Shown here in pieces: positions 28,577 to 36,546 of a stretch of 64,000 nt of DNA. A program made the position numbers and the translations under genes. This DNA comes from Sagittula salina (GTDB taxonomy: Bacteria; Pseudomonadota; Alphaproteobacteria; Rhodobacterales; Rhodobacteraceae), in contig NZ_JAGISH010000002.1 of NCBI RefSeq assembly GCF_017813235.1, forward strand, positions 124,001-188,000, given 5' to 3'. Under the pieces are notes generated by a model. That model was not told the DNA's origin. It searched no databases and saw only the letters and a program-made list of their open reading frames with translations. How positions within the stretch are numbered: position 1 is the first letter of the stretch; each line of letters opens with the position of its first letter.

Positions 28577-28792
28577 TGGGGGCGTCCTGCTCTGGTTGCC
28601 TGGTCTTGTTTTTTGCCTAATGTTTCGCAGCAGGCAGTCCAAGTCACGGGGTTTTCGCCCGGCTATGCGATCGTTCCGGAAGGTGATTCTTTTGAGTCAC
28701 GGTTCCGTAGGGGCGGATGCGGGGCAGGAGGTGGGGCGGGATGCATTTTCCCCTCGCACGCCGCGCGGGGCTTTGCTATTCAGCGCCGACGT

Positions 28793-28876
28793 GCGGGTGT
28801 GGCGGAATTGGTAGACGCACCAGATTTAGGTTCTGGCGCCTTTGGCGTGGGGGTTCGAGTCCCTTCACCCGCACCA
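28793..28876 (+). tRNA. tRNA-Leu (anticodon UAG)
   Basis: The acceptor stem GCGGGTG (28793-28799) pairs with CACCCGC (28866-28872), followed by A and an encoded CCA (28874-28876). The anticodon stem CCAGA/TCTGG encloses TTTAGGT with anticodon TAG. A long variable arm (CGCCTTTGGCG) marks a class II tRNA-Leu. It reads CUA, and by wobble other CUN codons. Confidence 0.97.
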
Positions 28877-28945
28877 CTCTGAATTCCCTTGCAGTTCTGA
28901 GGTGGAGCCGGAAGGATCGTCGGCGATGAGCGGACGGGGCCCGGC

Positions 28946-30319
28946 ATGACGGTTTACAGCACAACGCTCGGCGGGGAGGTGTTCCGCTTTGACGGGTTGG
29001 CACGGCTGATGGCGGCGGCGACGCCGGAGCGGTCGGGCGACCAACTGGCGGGGATCGCTGCCGGCTCGGCGGTCGAGCGGGTGGCTGCGCAGGTGGCGCT
29101 GGCGGAGGTTCCCCTGCGAGCTTTCCTTGACGAACCGCTGGTGCCCTATGAGGCGGACGAGGTCACGCGGATGATCCTCGATACCCACGACGTGGCGGCC
29201 TTTGCCCCGGTGGCGGGGATGACGGTGGGGGGCTTTCGCGACTGGCTGTTGTCAGAGCGGGTGCTGCCGGACAGGCTGGCGCGGCTGGCGAAGGGCGTGA
29301 CCCCGGAGATGGCGGCGGCGGTGTCGAAACTCATGCGGAACCGTGACCTGATCGCCGTGGCCCGCAAGTGTCGCGTGCAGACAGCGTTTCGCACCACGCT
29401 CGGTCTGCCGGGGCGGATGGGGTCGCGGCTGCAGCCGAACCACCCGGCGGACGACCTGGCCGGGATCGCGGCGGCGACGCTGGACGGGTTGCTCTACGGC
29501 GTGGGGGATGCGGTGATCGGGGTGAACCCGGCCTCGGACAGCGTGGCAACGGCGACGGAGCTGTTGCACATGCTGGACGGGTTGCGCGACCGTCACGGCA
29601 TTCCGGCGCAGACCTGCGTGCTGACGCATGTGACCAACACGCTGGAGATGATCGAGGCAGGAGCGCCGGTGGATCTGGTCTTTCAGTCGGTGGCGGGGAC
29701 GCAGGCGGCGAACGATGGTTTCGGCGTGACGCTGGCAATGCTGGAGGAGGCGCGGCAGGCGGCGCTGTCACTGGGGCGCGGCACGGTGGGTCAGAACGTC
29801 ATGTACCTGGAGACCGGGCAGGGGTCGGCGCTGTCGGCAGGGGCGCATCACGGCGTCGACCAGCAGACGCTGGAGGCGCGCGCGCAGGCGGTGGCGCGCC
29901 ACATCGACCCGCTGATCGTCAACACGGTGGTGGGCTTCATCGGGCCGGAATACCTGTATGATGGCAAGCAGATCCTGCGTGCGGGGCTTGAGGATCATTT
30001 CACCGGCAAGCTGATGGGCCTGCCGATGGGGGTGGACGTCTGCTACACCAACCACGCGGAGGCGGACCAGGACGACATGGACGTTCTGATGACCTGCCTC
30101 GGGACGGCGGGGGTGCATTTCCTGATCGCGGTGCCGGGGGCGGATGATGTCATGCTGAACTACCAGAGCCTCGCCTTTCACGACATCGCGTATATGCGGG
30201 AAACGATGGGGCTGCGCGCAGCACCGGAGTACGAGGCCTGGCTGGAGGCGGTCGGGCTGGTCGAGGACGGGCGGCTCCTGCCGGAGGGGGCGGCCGCGCG
30301 GCGTCTGCTGGCGTCATGA
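28946..30319 (+). CDS. eutB: Ethanolamine ammonia-lyase large subunit EutB
   Basis: 457 residues, normal EutB length. Family landmarks include CRVQTAFRTTLGLPGRMGSRLQPNHPADDLAG, split by the CRVQ and RLQPNHP motifs, the FQSVAGTQAAN loop and GLPMGVDVCYTNHAEADQDD. With EutC and adenosylcobalamin it splits ethanolamine into acetaldehyde and ammonia. The ATG at 28946 lies 69 bp after the tRNA. It overlaps eutC by four bases. No eutA, microcompartment or transporter genes are adjacent, so this looks like the simple cytoplasmic pathway. Confidence 0.95.
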   Translation: MTVYSTTLGGEVFRFDGLARLMAAATPERSGDQLAGIAAGSAVERVAAQVALAEVPLRAFLDEPLVPYEADEVTRMILDTHDVAAFAPVAGMTVGGFRDWLLSERVLPDRLARLAKGVTPEMAAAVSKLMRNRDLIAVARKCRVQTAFRTTLGLPGRMGSRLQPNHPADDLAGIAAATLDGLLYGVGDAVIGVNPASDSVATATELLHMLDGLRDRHGIPAQTCVLTHVTNTLEMIEAGAPVDLVFQSVAGTQAANDGFGVTLAMLEEARQAALSLGRGTVGQNVMYLETGQGSALSAGAHHGVDQQTLEARAQAVARHIDPLIVNTVVGFIGPEYLYDGKQILRAGLEDHFTGKLMGLPMGVDVCYTNHAEADQDDMDVLMTCLGTAGVHFLIAVPGADDVMLNYQSLAFHDIAYMRETMGLRAAPEYEAWLEAVGLVEDGRLLPEGAAARRLLAS

Positions 30320-31059
30320 ATGTGGCGATGGATCCCTGGGCGCGGCTGCGCGCCGCCACCCCGGCGCGGATCGGGCTGGGGCGGTCGGGCTGCGCGCAGC
30401 CGTTACAGGCGCAGCTTGCCTTCCAACTCGCCCACGCGCGGGCGCGGGACGCGGTGCATGCCGCCGTCGATTGGGACGCGGTGGCGGAGACATTGCCGGG
30501 GGCGAGCGTGCGCGTGCGGTCGCAGGCGGAGGGGCGCGCGGACTACCTCAAGCGGCCCGACCTCGGACGTCGGCTGGCGGAGGGCGCGGCGCTGGATGTG
30601 GGCAACCCGCCGGATGTGGTACTGGTGATCGCGGACGGTCTGTCGGCAGCGGCAGTCGCAGCCTCGGGTGCGGCGGTCGCGCGGGCGGTGATGGGGGCCC
30701 TGCCGGAACTGTCCTTTGGTCCGGTGGTTCTCGCGGAGCAGTCGCGCGTCGCTATCGGGGACGAGATCGGCCACCGCTTGGGCGCACGGCTGGTGGTGCT
30801 GCTGGTGGGCGAACGGCCGGGGCTGACGGTGGCCGACAGCCTTGGCGCCTATGTCACCTACGCTCCGCGCGTCGGGCGCCGTGATAGCGAGCGCAACTGC
30901 GTGTCGAACATTCACGGGCAGGGCGGTCTTTCGGCGGAGGCGGCGGCGCGCACGATCGCGTGGCTGGTACGTGCGGCGCTGGATCGGGGCCTGACCGGGA
31001 CCGGGTTGAAGGACGCGTCCCTGGCCCGCGGCGCGGAGGCCGGTCAGTTAGAGCCTTGA
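30316..31059 (+). CDS. eutC: Ethanolamine ammonia-lyase small subunit EutC
   Basis: 247 residues. ARIGLGRSGCAQPLQAQLAF near the N-terminus, VRSQAEGRADYLKRPDLGRR, VLVIADGLSAAAVAASG and a C-terminal RDSERNCVSNIHGQGGLS are EutC signatures; the small subunit forms most of the cobalamin cradle. The ATG overlaps the eutB stop (ATGA), giving coupled translation. The gene ends 27 bp before the convergent MFS gene. Confidence 0.95.
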   Translation: MNVAMDPWARLRAATPARIGLGRSGCAQPLQAQLAFQLAHARARDAVHAAVDWDAVAETLPGASVRVRSQAEGRADYLKRPDLGRRLAEGAALDVGNPPDVVLVIADGLSAAAVAASGAAVARAVMGALPELSFGPVVLAEQSRVAIGDEIGHRLGARLVVLLVGERPGLTVADSLGAYVTYAPRVGRRDSERNCVSNIHGQGGLSAEAAARTIAWLVRAALDRGLTGTGLKDASLARGAEAGQLEP

Positions 31060-31086
31060 ATCGGGCGTTTCCGGTCTGAACGCGCC

Positions 31087-32337
31087 TCAGGCCGGGTCTT
31101 TGGGGCGCAGCCAGAGCCAGATCAGCGCACCGCCCGCCAACACGAGGAAGGGCGCCATGGCGAGGTTGACGGCGGTCCAGCCTTCTTGCGGGGCACCGCC
31201 GGAGCAGTTCATCAGTCCGCCCGAGGCCAGCGAGGCGAAGGTCACCGCGCCGAACACGATCAGGTCGTTGAGCCCCTGCATCCGCCCGCGTTCGTGCGCC
31301 TCGTGCGCGCCCGCCAGCATGGAGGTCGCGCCGATGAAACCGAAATTCCAGCCGATGCCCAGCAGAACCAGTGCGACGAAGAACTGGCTGAGGTCGACGC
31401 CGGACAGGCCCACCGCGCCCGCGGCGGCGAGGATCACGAGGCCGATGGCCATGATGCGTTCGACCCCGAAGCGCGCGATCAGGTGACCGGTAAAGAAGCT
31501 GGGAGCGAACATGGCGAGCACATGGGCGGTGACGACATTTGCGGCGTCGCCCTTTTCAAAGCCGCAACCGACGACGGCCAGCGGCGTCGAGGTCATCACG
31601 AGGTTCATCAGCGCGTAGGAGACGGCGGCGACGATCACCGCGACGGCGATGCGCGGGGTTTTCAGCAACTCCAGACGGCTGCGGCCTCTGGGAGCGTCCT
31701 CCGACGGGACGGGAGGTTTCGGGATGTCGAGAAAGAGGAACAGGAAAGAACCGATCAGGTTGACCGCGATCACGGCAGCATATGTGCCGAGGAAGGGGAC
31801 CACGTAGGCGTCGGCAGTGAGTTTGACCAGTTGCGGGCCGATCACGGCCGAGGCCAACCCGCCCGCCATGACGTAAGAGATCGCCTTGGGCCGGAAATCG
31901 TCCGATGCGCTGTCGGCGGCGGCAAATCGATAGAAGCCCTGCGCCGACATGTAGACACCGGTGACGAGGCTGCCCAGCAGGAAGACCGGGAAGGAGTTGG
32001 AGAACAGCCCCCAGACCCCGATGGCCCCACCCAGCGCGCCCGCGCCCGCCCCAAGGAAGAAGCCTGCGCGGCGTCCGTGCTTCTGCATCAGGGCGGAGAC
32101 CGGCGTGGCCGCCAGCATCGACCCCAGCACGATCAGCGAGATCGGCAGGGTGGCAAAGCATGGGTTGGGCGCAAGGCTTTGGCCCGCAAGGCCACCGATG
32201 GTGAAGATCATCGGCATCTGGGCGCCGAGGATCGCCTGCGCCAGAACCAGAACCGTGACATTACGGCGGGCGCGGGAGTCGGCCGGAGTGGTGGCGTTGG
32301 TGGCGGTCTGCGTGGCAGTCTGGGGGGGCTTGGTCAT
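31087..32337 (-). CDS. MFS transporter
   Basis: 416 residues, twelve predicted transmembrane helices in two halves with a hydrophilic middle loop (about 205-230). The loop 2-3 motif appears as MQKHGRRAGF (a G-x-x-x-D/H-R-x-G-R-R type motif). An N-terminal Thr-rich tail (MTKPPQTATQTATNATT) is cytoplasmic. The protein resembles MFS carriers of unknown substrate. The ATG at 32337 is chosen because the upstream extension is not hydrophobic. It is divergent from the DNA glycosylase and convergent with eutC. Confidence 0.8.
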   Translation of the reverse strand: MTKPPQTATQTATNATTPADSRARRNVTVLVLAQAILGAQMPMIFTIGGLAGQSLAPNPCFATLPISLIVLGSMLAATPVSALMQKHGRRAGFFLGAGAGALGGAIGVWGLFSNSFPVFLLGSLVTGVYMSAQGFYRFAAADSASDDFRPKAISYVMAGGLASAVIGPQLVKLTADAYVVPFLGTYAAVIAVNLIGSFLFLFLDIPKPPVPSEDAPRGRSRLELLKTPRIAVAVIVAAVSYALMNLVMTSTPLAVVGCGFEKGDAANVVTAHVLAMFAPSFFTGHLIARFGVERIMAIGLVILAAAGAVGLSGVDLSQFFVALVLLGIGWNFGFIGATSMLAGAHEAHERGRMQGLNDLIVFGAVTFASLASGGLMNCSGGAPQEGWTAVNLAMAPFLVLAGGALIWLWLRPKDPA

Positions 32338-32509
32338 GGGCGAAGTGGTAGGAGCGTGGCAGAGCCATCGCAAGAGGTGAATATGTGCGGGGTACAATTG
32401 CGCATGACGCAGGGGCTTTTGCGCAAGCTTCGGGTCGTGGCGGGGCGGATGGCGCATGAGGTTGCGCCTTTGACAGGTGCCGGGCAGGGTGCCGGAAAAG
32501 GAGCATTAG

Positions 32510-33145
32510 ATGAGCGGGATCGAACGGATCATCCGGGGCGAGGACTGCGTGGCGGAGGGGGCGGCGTGGCTTGCGGCGCGGGAGCCGCGCTTTGCCCGCG
32601 CGCTGGAGGCCACCGGGCCGCTGCCCCTGCGGCTGCGTCCCGACGGGTTCGGGCAGTTGCTGGGCGCCATCGTCAGCCAGCAGGTCAGTGTCGCTTCCGC
32701 GCGGGCGATCTGGGCCCGGCTGGAGGCGGGCGGCATGGTGACGGAGGCGGCAGTGGCCGCCGCGTCCGAGGAGGATCTGCGCGGCCTCGGCCTGTCGCGG
32801 CAAAAGGCGTCCTATGCGCAGGCTCTGGCACGGGCGGGGGTGGATTTCGGCGCGCTGCGTGACATGCCCACGGCGGATGTGGTGAAAACTCTGGTGGCGG
32901 TGAAGGGCATCGGCGTCTGGACCGCCGAGATCTACGCCATGTTCAGCCTCGGCCGCGCCGATGTCTTTGCGCCCGGCGATCTGGCCTTGCAAGAAGGCGT
33001 GCGGATGCTGTTCGCGCTGGAGGAGCGCCCGAAGGAACGCGCGCTGCGCAGCATGGCAGAGGACTGGGCTCCGTGGCGGTCGGTCGCGGCACGGCTGCTT
33101 TGGGCCTATTACCATGTCGAAAAGCAGCGCGAGGGGATCGCCTGA
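32510..33145 (+). CDS. DNA-3-methyladenine glycosylase (AlkA-like, HhH-GPD)
   Basis: 211 residues. A helix-hairpin-helix (LVAVKGIGVWTAEIYAMF) is followed by the catalytic Asp in FAPGDLALQ, the HhH-GPD arrangement. IVSQQVSVASARAIWARLE is the usual N-terminal core motif. It removes alkylated purines by hydrolysing the glycosidic bond. It lacks the N-terminal domain of E. coli AlkA and so corresponds to the short 3-methyladenine glycosylase II type. The ATG at 32510 has a GGAGC ribosome binding site. Confidence 0.92.
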   Translation: MSGIERIIRGEDCVAEGAAWLAAREPRFARALEATGPLPLRLRPDGFGQLLGAIVSQQVSVASARAIWARLEAGGMVTEAAVAAASEEDLRGLGLSRQKASYAQALARAGVDFGALRDMPTADVVKTLVAVKGIGVWTAEIYAMFSLGRADVFAPGDLALQEGVRMLFALEERPKERALRSMAEDWAPWRSVAARLLWAYYHVEKQREGIA

Positions 33146-33250
33146 GGGGGCGGGGCCGTTTTCCGGCTCGAATCCCGGCGGGCTTGCGGGTATCGCTGGG
33201 TGCAAAGGCGGGCTGGCGCCCCGCGCGAGAGGCAAGGGAAGGATGAGGCG

Positions 33251-33916
33251 ATGACGAGGGTTTTGACAACGGGCCGCAAGGAACCGGTTTCGGGCGATGT
33301 GCGGTCCTGCGTGGTGTTCCTGCACGGCTACGGCGCGAACGGGGCGGATCTGCTGGGGCTTGCCGATCCGCTGGGAGAACACCTGCCGGATACGCTTTTC
33401 GTGGCGCCTGACGCACCCGAAAGCTGTGCGGGCGCGCCCATGGGCTACCAGTGGTTCCCGATCCCGTGGATCGACGGGTCGTCCGAAGAGGAAAGCATGG
33501 CGGGCATGGCGCGGGCGATCGATGACCTCGACGCCTTTCTCGACGCGCTGATGGTGGACGAGGACCTGCTGCCGGAGCAGGTCTGTCTGGTGGGGTTCAG
33601 CCAGGGCACGATGATGTCGCTGCATGTCGGACCGCGGCGGGAGGACGAGGTGGCGGGGATCGTCGGCTTCTCAGGTCGGCTGCTGCAGCCGGAACTGCTG
33701 GCCGACGAGGTGCAGTCGCGCCCGCCTGTGCTGCTGCTGCACGGCGACATGGACGACGTGGTTCCGGTGCAATCGCTGCCGGAGGCGGCAGAGGCGTTGC
33801 AGGGCGCGGGCTGGACCGAGGTCTACGCGCACGTGATGAAGGGCACCGGGCACGGCATCGCGCCCGACGGGCTTTCGGTGGCGCTGGCCTTCATTCGGGA
33901 CAAGTGCGGATTCTGA
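33251..33916 (+). CDS. Phospholipase/carboxylesterase-type alpha/beta hydrolase
   Basis: 221 residues. Nucleophile Ser117 in GFSQGT, Asp in LLHGDMDDVVPV and His in KGTGHGIAP form the triad; the oxyanion region is FLHGYGANG (24-32). The family (Abhydrolase_2, YpfH/acyl-protein thioesterase type) hydrolyses short esters in the cytoplasm. The ATG at 33251 follows GGATGAGG. It lies about 100 bp after the glycosylase gene and may be co-transcribed with it. Confidence 0.88.
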   Translation: MTRVLTTGRKEPVSGDVRSCVVFLHGYGANGADLLGLADPLGEHLPDTLFVAPDAPESCAGAPMGYQWFPIPWIDGSSEEESMAGMARAIDDLDAFLDALMVDEDLLPEQVCLVGFSQGTMMSLHVGPRREDEVAGIVGFSGRLLQPELLADEVQSRPPVLLLHGDMDDVVPVQSLPEAAEALQGAGWTEVYAHVMKGTGHGIAPDGLSVALAFIRDKCGF

Positions 33917-33956
33917 GGCCGGCGCGCAGGATGTCGCCCGCCAGGGCGCGTGGGGT

Positions 33957-34556
33957 TCAGTAAGGGTTGCGCGCGCCGCGATCGTCGGACAGCGTACCCT
34001 GCCTGTGCCGGACCAGCAGTTCGATGGCGTCGGCGAGGTGTTCGCGGTCGATGTGGTGATCGCCGCGCGCGACGCGGATGCGGTGCGCCTCGATCATGAC
34101 ATCGGCGTGGCGGCAGCCTTCGGGCGGCTCGAACCGGTAGGAGGCGAGCTCAAGCCGCAGGCCCAGCGGGTCGCGGAAGTAGATTGAATCCATGAAGCCG
34201 CGATCCACCGGGCCAGAATGGGTCACCCCGCGTGCATCGAGCCGTGCGGCGACCTGCCAGAAGGTCGCCTGGCTGACGTTGAGCGCGAGGTGATGCAGCG
34301 ACCCCGTAGCCTCCGGCACCGGGTCGGGGTCGGGTTTGCGCGTTTCATTGGTGAAGATGGTGATCAGCCGCCCGTCGCCGGGGTCGAAGTAGAGATGCCC
34401 TTCGTCCGGGTTGTCCAGGTTGGGCTGGTCAAAGATGAAGGGCATCCCCAGCACGCCCTCCCAGAAGTCGATGGAGGTCTGGCGGTCGGCGCCGATGATC
34501 GTGATGTGGTGCACGCCCTGCGTCTGGATCTTGCGCAACTCGGTGGTGTCGGTCAT
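33957..34556 (-). CDS. VOC-family protein (glyoxalase/extradiol dioxygenase fold)
   Basis: 199 residues with two beta-alpha-beta-beta-beta modules. Candidate metal ligands are visible in GVHHITIIG, GSLHHLALNV and LGLRLELASY. Members include glyoxalase I, extradiol dioxygenases and epimerases, so the reaction cannot be read from sequence. The C-terminal 55 residues (EAHRIRVARGDHHIDREHLA) are charged. Last gene of the left catabolic operon, 11 bp after the MetE-like gene, hence part of the same transcript. Confidence 0.8.
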   Translation of the reverse strand: MTDTTELRKIQTQGVHHITIIGADRQTSIDFWEGVLGMPFIFDQPNLDNPDEGHLYFDPGDGRLITIFTNETRKPDPDPVPEATGSLHHLALNVSQATFWQVAARLDARGVTHSGPVDRGFMDSIYFRDPLGLRLELASYRFEPPEGCRHADVMIEAHRIRVARGDHHIDREHLADAIELLVRHRQGTLSDDRGARNPY

Positions 34557-34567
34557 GTTCTCTCTCC

Positions 34568-35590
34568 TCAGCCGTATTCCGCCCTGACAATGGCCGCGCC
34601 GTCCGCCATCGCCTTCATCTTGCCGAAGGCCACGTCCCGCGGCAGGTATTTCAGCCCGCAGTCCGGTGCCACGACGACCTTGTCCGCGTCCACATGCGGC
34701 AGCGCGCGGCGGATGCGCTGCGCGATGATCTCCGGCGTCTCGACCGTCAGGTCAGAGAGGTCGAGCACGCCCACCATGATCGTCTTGCCGCGCAACGTCT
34801 CCAGCACGGAGGTGTCGAGGTTCGCCTGCGCCGTCTCGATGCTGATCTGGTCGCAGGTGCAGTGTTTCATCTGGGGCAGGAAGGAATAGCCCTCGGGGCG
34901 GGACTTTGTCAGGGCAGCGTAGCCAAAGCAGATGTGCACAGCGGTGGTGCCCGCAGCGCCTTCGAGCGCCTTGTTGATCGCCTCCACGCCGTAGTCCTCG
35001 GCGATGTCGGGTTTGCCCTGAAGCCATGGTTCGTCGAGCTGCACGAGGTCGGCACCGGCGGCAAAAAGGTCGGCGATCTCTTCCTTCACGGCCTGCGCGT
35101 AGTCCATCGCGGCGTCGGCGGTGGAGGGGTAGTAATCGTTCTGGGCCTGAAGGCTCATGGTGAAGGGGCCGGGCAGGGTGATCTTGACCTTGCGGTCGGT
35201 GTGGGCGCGCAGGAATTTCAGGTCTTCGACCTCGACCGGGCGGGCGCGGCGGATCGGGCCGGTGATGCGCGGCACCGGCACCGGGCTGCCGGAGCGGGTC
35301 ATCACCGTGCCGTAGTTGTCGAGGTCGAGCCCGTCGAGCGCGGTGGCGAAGCGGTTCGAATAGCTTTCGCGGCGGATCTCGCCGTCGGTGACGATGTCAA
35401 GACCGGCTTCTTCCTGCTCGCGGATGGCGATGCGGGTGGCGTCGTCCTGCGCCTCTTTCAGAAAGGGTTCCGGGATGCGCCAGAGTTCCCTGGCGCGGGT
35501 ACGCGGCGGGTACTGGCCTTTGAGCTTTTCGCGGTCGATCAGCCAGTCGGGCTGGCAGTAGCTGCCGACGAGCGTGGTGGGAAAGAGCAT
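34568..35590 (-). CDS. MetE C-terminal-like zinc methyl/thiol transferase
   Basis: 340 residues, equivalent to the catalytic half of cobalamin-independent methionine synthase. The zinc ligands appear conserved: His219-x-Cys221 in AVHICFG, Glu252 and Cys311 in VVAPDCGLKYLP. TDGEIRRESYSNRF and LDEPWLQGKPD are other family motifs. This stand-alone subfamily includes enzymes acting on thiols other than homocysteine (epoxyalkane:CoM transferase is one). In a ring-cleavage operon it could remove a methyl group or handle a thiol adduct; this is inference. The ATG at 35590 follows a GAGGCTCCCC leader. Confidence 0.82.
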   Translation of the reverse strand: MLFPTTLVGSYCQPDWLIDREKLKGQYPPRTRARELWRIPEPFLKEAQDDATRIAIREQEEAGLDIVTDGEIRRESYSNRFATALDGLDLDNYGTVMTRSGSPVPVPRITGPIRRARPVEVEDLKFLRAHTDRKVKITLPGPFTMSLQAQNDYYPSTADAAMDYAQAVKEEIADLFAAGADLVQLDEPWLQGKPDIAEDYGVEAINKALEGAAGTTAVHICFGYAALTKSRPEGYSFLPQMKHCTCDQISIETAQANLDTSVLETLRGKTIMVGVLDLSDLTVETPEIIAQRIRRALPHVDADKVVVAPDCGLKYLPRDVAFGKMKAMADGAAIVRAEYG

Positions 35591-35650
35591 GGGGAGCCTC
35601 GCGATGCGTTGGTGGGAGGCGGCGCCGCAGGGCACGGCGCCGCCGGTGTG

Positions 35651-36487
35651 TCAGATGTCGGGTTTGCCGGGGATAGCCCGCAGGTAAAGCACGATGGCAT
35701 CGAGATCGGCATCGTCCATCCGGGCAAGGTAGCCGTAGGGCATGGGGGGCAGCATGGCGCTGCCGTCGGGGCGGAGGCCCTGCACGATCATCGCCTTCAA
35801 CTCCGCGTCGGAATAGCCCGCAAGACCGTCCTCATGGTCGGTCAGGTTGGGTGCCACGCTGGTGCCCCAGGGGCCGTGGAACTCGAAACCGCCACGGGCA
35901 AAGCCTTCCGGGCTCCAGTCCGGGCCTTTTGGCGTCATCGGGCTGTGGCATTCCATGCAGTGGCCGAGCGCCGCGAGGTAGCTGCCGTAGTCTGCGGTCA
36001 CGCCCGGCGCGGGTGCCGTGACGGGGGCGGTGGTCGGCGGGCCGTAGGCGGGCGGCAGCGGGACGTGGTAGGTGCTGGTGCCGGGATCGTTTTCCACCGC
36101 CGGCGCGGCGCGCAGATAAGCGACGATGGCAGAGAGGTCATCGTCGGAGATCGCCCGGTAGGCGGCAAAGGGCATCGGTGGCCCGATGATCGACCCGTCC
36201 GGTCGGATGCCTTCGCGGATGGCGCGGGCAAGGTCCGCGTCGGACCAGTCGGCGATCCGCCCGGCGGGCGTGATGTTCGGGGCGACGGCGCGGAAGGCCG
36301 CGCTGTCCTCGACCACGCGGCCGGACAGGTCGGCCCCGTGGTCGGGACCCTGCGGCCCCATCGGCGTGTGGCAATTGCCGCAGCCCATGATGGACTGGAC
36401 GAGGTATTCGCCCCGCGCAGCGTCGCCTTCGGCGCAGGCGGCGGTGACGGCGGAACACAGTGCGGTCGTGAGTATCAGACGGTTCAT
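35651..36487 (-). CDS. Diheme c-type cytochrome
   Basis: 278 residues with a signal peptide (residues 1-19, cleavage near ACAEG) and two class I cytochrome c domains joined by a Pro-rich linker (142-165). Heme sites are CGNCH (36-40) and CMECH (177-181); candidate axial methionines are Met105 in PPMPF and Met249 in PPMPY. It is periplasmic, depends on Ccm, and probably accepts electrons from a periplasmic dehydrogenase; none is encoded beside it. It lies between the amidohydrolase and the MetE-like gene with gaps of about 60 bp on each side. Confidence 0.9.
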   Translation of the reverse strand: MNRLILTTALCSAVTAACAEGDAARGEYLVQSIMGCGNCHTPMGPQGPDHGADLSGRVVEDSAAFRAVAPNITPAGRIADWSDADLARAIREGIRPDGSIIGPPMPFAAYRAISDDDLSAIVAYLRAAPAVENDPGTSTYHVPLPPAYGPPTTAPVTAPAPGVTADYGSYLAALGHCMECHSPMTPKGPDWSPEGFARGGFEFHGPWGTSVAPNLTDHEDGLAGYSDAELKAMIVQGLRPDGSAMLPPMPYGYLARMDDADLDAIVLYLRAIPGKPDI

Positions 36488-36546
36488 TCTACCCCTCCCT
36501 CGGGTCGGGAAGGCCGGTCGGCGTGACGGCCTTCCTGTCGCCCAGA

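Noticed and set aside
28577-28792. Possible small RNA or riboswitch upstream of tRNA-Leu and eutB
   Set aside because: I looked for a cobalamin riboswitch because EutBC needs B12, but saw no B12-box-like core or conserved stems.
28793-28876. tRNA-Leu as an integration site
   Set aside because: The tRNA is intact but I found no integrase gene and no second copy of its 3' end in the following kilobases.
34694-36526. 610-codon forward frame over the MetE-like and cytochrome genes
   Set aside because: Shadow of two convincing reverse genes with zinc and heme motifs.
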